In this document: positions 62,050 through 64,000 of the stretch, in pieces
Layout of the letters: each line of letters starts with the position of its first letter
How positions within the stretch are numbered: the stretch's first letter is position 1
Assembly (NCBI GenBank): GCA_012934845.2
Contig: WNNJ02001962.1
Coordinates: forward strand, 1-64,000
DNA length: 64,000 bases
Reading direction: 5' to 3'
Source of the DNA: Pomphorhynchus laevis
Taxonomy: Eukaryota > Acanthocephala > Palaeacanthocephala > Echinorhynchida > Pomphorhynchidae
The notes under the pieces: model-generated
Told to the model about the DNA's origin: nothing
Seen by the model: the letters and a program-made list of their open reading frames with translations, nothing else
The model's database searches: none
Translations under genes and position numbers: made by a program

Positions 62050-63650
62050 ATTTTGAGGTTGAGATTCCCGGACAGGTCCTTTCGAATAAATACTGGAGAA
62101 CTAAATATAGGTTCCAGCTGAATAGGGATCAGGTGAACATTGCTCACCTTGACACATCTCAGTCTTCCTTTTGGAAGATATTCAAGAATGAGAAGTTTGC
62201 CTGCTTGTAGGATAAAGCATTGGGCTGGATCGGTAGTATAGGCCTTGACAAAGTTTTGAAGGAGTCACTATTACTACAAAATTATGGAGCCGCTCAATCT
62301 TCCCAACCAATCCCGCTTTGGTGTGACTCAGGAGCAGGTACTTATCTGTCACAAATATCCTTAACTCCTGGGGGCCACTTCTAGGCACCTCCAAATCCTA
62401 TGCGCCACTCTCCAATCGTGTCCATCAGCTTTTGACAGACAGTCAGAGAAAGACGGTCGCCATCACATTGCTACAAGCCATCCCATCTGATGTTGCTGGC
62501 ATTAATATCAGCCGTCGCGTTTTTATACCAACAAAGAAATCGATTTCATGTTCTAAAGATTTGCGGCCTATCTCAATTCAAAACTCCCTCATCTCCATTT
62601 ACGAAAAGGCGCTTGCGCGTAAAGTTCACTACCATCTAAGTAGGCGAAATTTAATCCCCAGGTTGTCATGGCTACGTAAAAGATTGTCCGGTCCATACTG
62701 CAATAGGTGAAGTGTATCAGTTTTGTCAAGATAATAGTCATCAGCTTGCTGTGACTGTTTTACTTGACTTTTCTGCTAGCATTTGACCGCATTTCCATTC
62801 CTTTTGTTATCTCTTTTCTCAGGTCCCTTGGGTTGCCTGCGAGAATTGTTAACAGGGTGGAACTATTGTTGTATACCAAGATATTCTTATATGAAGATGA
62901 CCACGATTCACGTCAGTTCGACCCTCTTACAGGTGTGCCTTAAGGTTCCCCACTTTCTCCAATCTTGTATCTTGCTGCCGATTGTTCTCTTCAGAACTTT
63001 TAAATGTGATCATCATCTCGTGCTATATAATGATACCACAGTCCTGTCTTCTGGACGCAGGTGCAAAAATGTAGTCTCAGACATGCGCCGTTTCTTTTAA
63101 AGATTTAAAGACCAGCCTACCATTCCAATCTTATTTTAAACTCCGAAAAATCGCAGGTGGTTGTCTTTCATGGCGTCTTTGCCAACAAAAAGAAGCTGAA
63201 GAGACTAGCACCCTCTCACTCTCCTCCATTTTGCAGCCTCAACAACTCCCCATCTTCACGAGTCGAGTAAAATATCTGGGGTTCACGGTTATGGTTAATT
63301 GGTCGGCAAAAGTTGACCTGCATTGACTTAAACGTATCCTTAAGAGATCTAGGTGGGCTCTAAAACGTCCCAGCACCTGTCATTGAATGGGAAAACCCAA
63401 GTACGCCTTTGGGGTACTTGGGCTATCTCGGGATCTTGGGATAAGTCTTCTCTAGAGGACGTCTCATAGAGCAAATACTAAGGTTTATCAAGCTCCTCAT
63501 CTCGAAATTACCGACCATAGTCCTCCTCAACTGGAATCTTAGTGGGTTGAGAGACCCCGAATGGTTCATTCAGAAGACGGCAATCCGGAGCGGCCGGGGC
63601 TCAGATCCCTCTAGACTTAAGGCCTGAAAGTATAGAATAAGTCAGAAGAA
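62050..63650 (+). mobile_element. LINE L5, 5'-truncated relative of L4
   Basis: Plus-strand copy of the L4 family lacking ORF1 and endonuclease. The left end reads CAGGTCCTTTCGAATAAATA, matching the L4 region near 34830. RT pieces: KTVAITLLQAIPSDVAGINI and FIPTKKSISCSKDLRPISIQ near 62450-62580, SLISIYEKALARKVHYHL near 62590, DFSA(S)FDRI-like near 62770, LYNDTTVLSSGRRCKNVVSD near 63020 (here NDT replaces the ADD-type active site). The 3' end GGCTCAGATCCCTCTAGACT near 63597 matches L4. Several stops and frame changes. Confidence 0.8.
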
Positions 63651-63659
63651 GCTGTTGGC

Positions 63660-64000
63660 GAAGATAGAACGTAGAAGAATGTTATTTGATAGGACTATGT
63701 GTTTTTGTGATTTTATCAACTTACGTATGCTCTGTTAAGAAAATCTTATTATTATTACTATTTCCGGATTTTCTTCTACGAATTTCATCGAAAGGCAGTC
63801 AAAACGATGAAGAAAGTCATGACCCAAAATGATATAAGCGCAAAGATTGCTAAGAGCAAACATTTTACTACAGATACTTGACTGCATTTATTTTCACATT
63901 TACTTATGCTACTTTACATATTCAGAACACTTTTAAAAGTAGACGAAGCCATTCGAGCAACTTCATGGTAAAGTGTAACCAGAATTCTAAAGCGTTCGAT
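63660..64000. other. No gene recognised
   Basis: AT-rich flank beyond the 3' end of L5; nothing supported up to the window end. Confidence 0.4.

Overview
The window is AT-rich metazoan DNA. It holds one recognisable multi-exon host gene; most of the rest is transposable-element remains. Eukaryotic identity rests on spliced exons with matching phases, a RING/B-box/filamin/NHL (TRIM-NHL) protein, several non-LTR retrotransposons, Penelope-like elements (PLEs) and a broken LTR element. The element mix fits an invertebrate (flatworm, nematode-like or another small-bodied lineage), but I cannot name a species.

Left part, 1-23.8 kb: a PLE reverse-transcriptase fragment (1-0.93 kb) with an adjoining dispersed repeat (R1). 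Then comes the minus-strand TRIM-NHL gene, whose four predicted exons lie at 23.6-23.8, 11.6-12.4, 8.35-8.89 and 2.71-3.68 kb. The intron phases match at all three junctions and predict 857 residues. Its introns are packed with repeats. These include an RTE-type LINE on the opposite strand (3.8-7.2 kb), tandem repeats of about 330-400 bp (R2 at 15.6-16.3 kb, R3 at 19.0-20.15 kb), a related single copy (R4 at 10.5 kb) and RTE 5' fragments.

Middle part, 23.8-33 kb: mostly non-coding AT-rich sequence with minisatellites (38-bp and 21-bp units), a minus-strand PLE copy with an internal duplication, more R1 copies, and several short-loop perfect palindromes.

Right part, 33-64 kb: a dense accumulation of retroelements. 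Two related endonuclease-bearing LINEs lie on the minus strand (33.25-36.6 and 39.1-41.9 kb), with a third, 5'-truncated relative on the plus strand (62.05-63.65 kb). There are two nearly full-length CR1/jockey-group LINEs (49.1-53.4 and 54.3-58.5 kb), tandem PLE RT copies (47.1-48.3 kb), R3 repeats on the minus strand (43.6-44.2 kb) and a fossil Gypsy-type LTR element (59.6-62.0 kb).

The most unusual signal is an RNA-like domain shared by R2, R3 and R4. It has a closing outer stem, then a helix strand followed by CGAAAC-type sequence, then CTGATGA followed by the complementary helix strand. The sequence of these helices changes between families while pairing is kept. This is the signature of a hammerhead-ribozyme core in a permuted order, carried by short tandem repeats next to PLEs, as in described animal retrozymes and the schistosome Sm-alpha repeats. 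Helix I is not convincing, so this remains a hypothesis. Two more conventional hammerhead-like cores lie at 42.2 and 53.9 kb.

Everything here was read by eye. No alignment, folding or database search was run.
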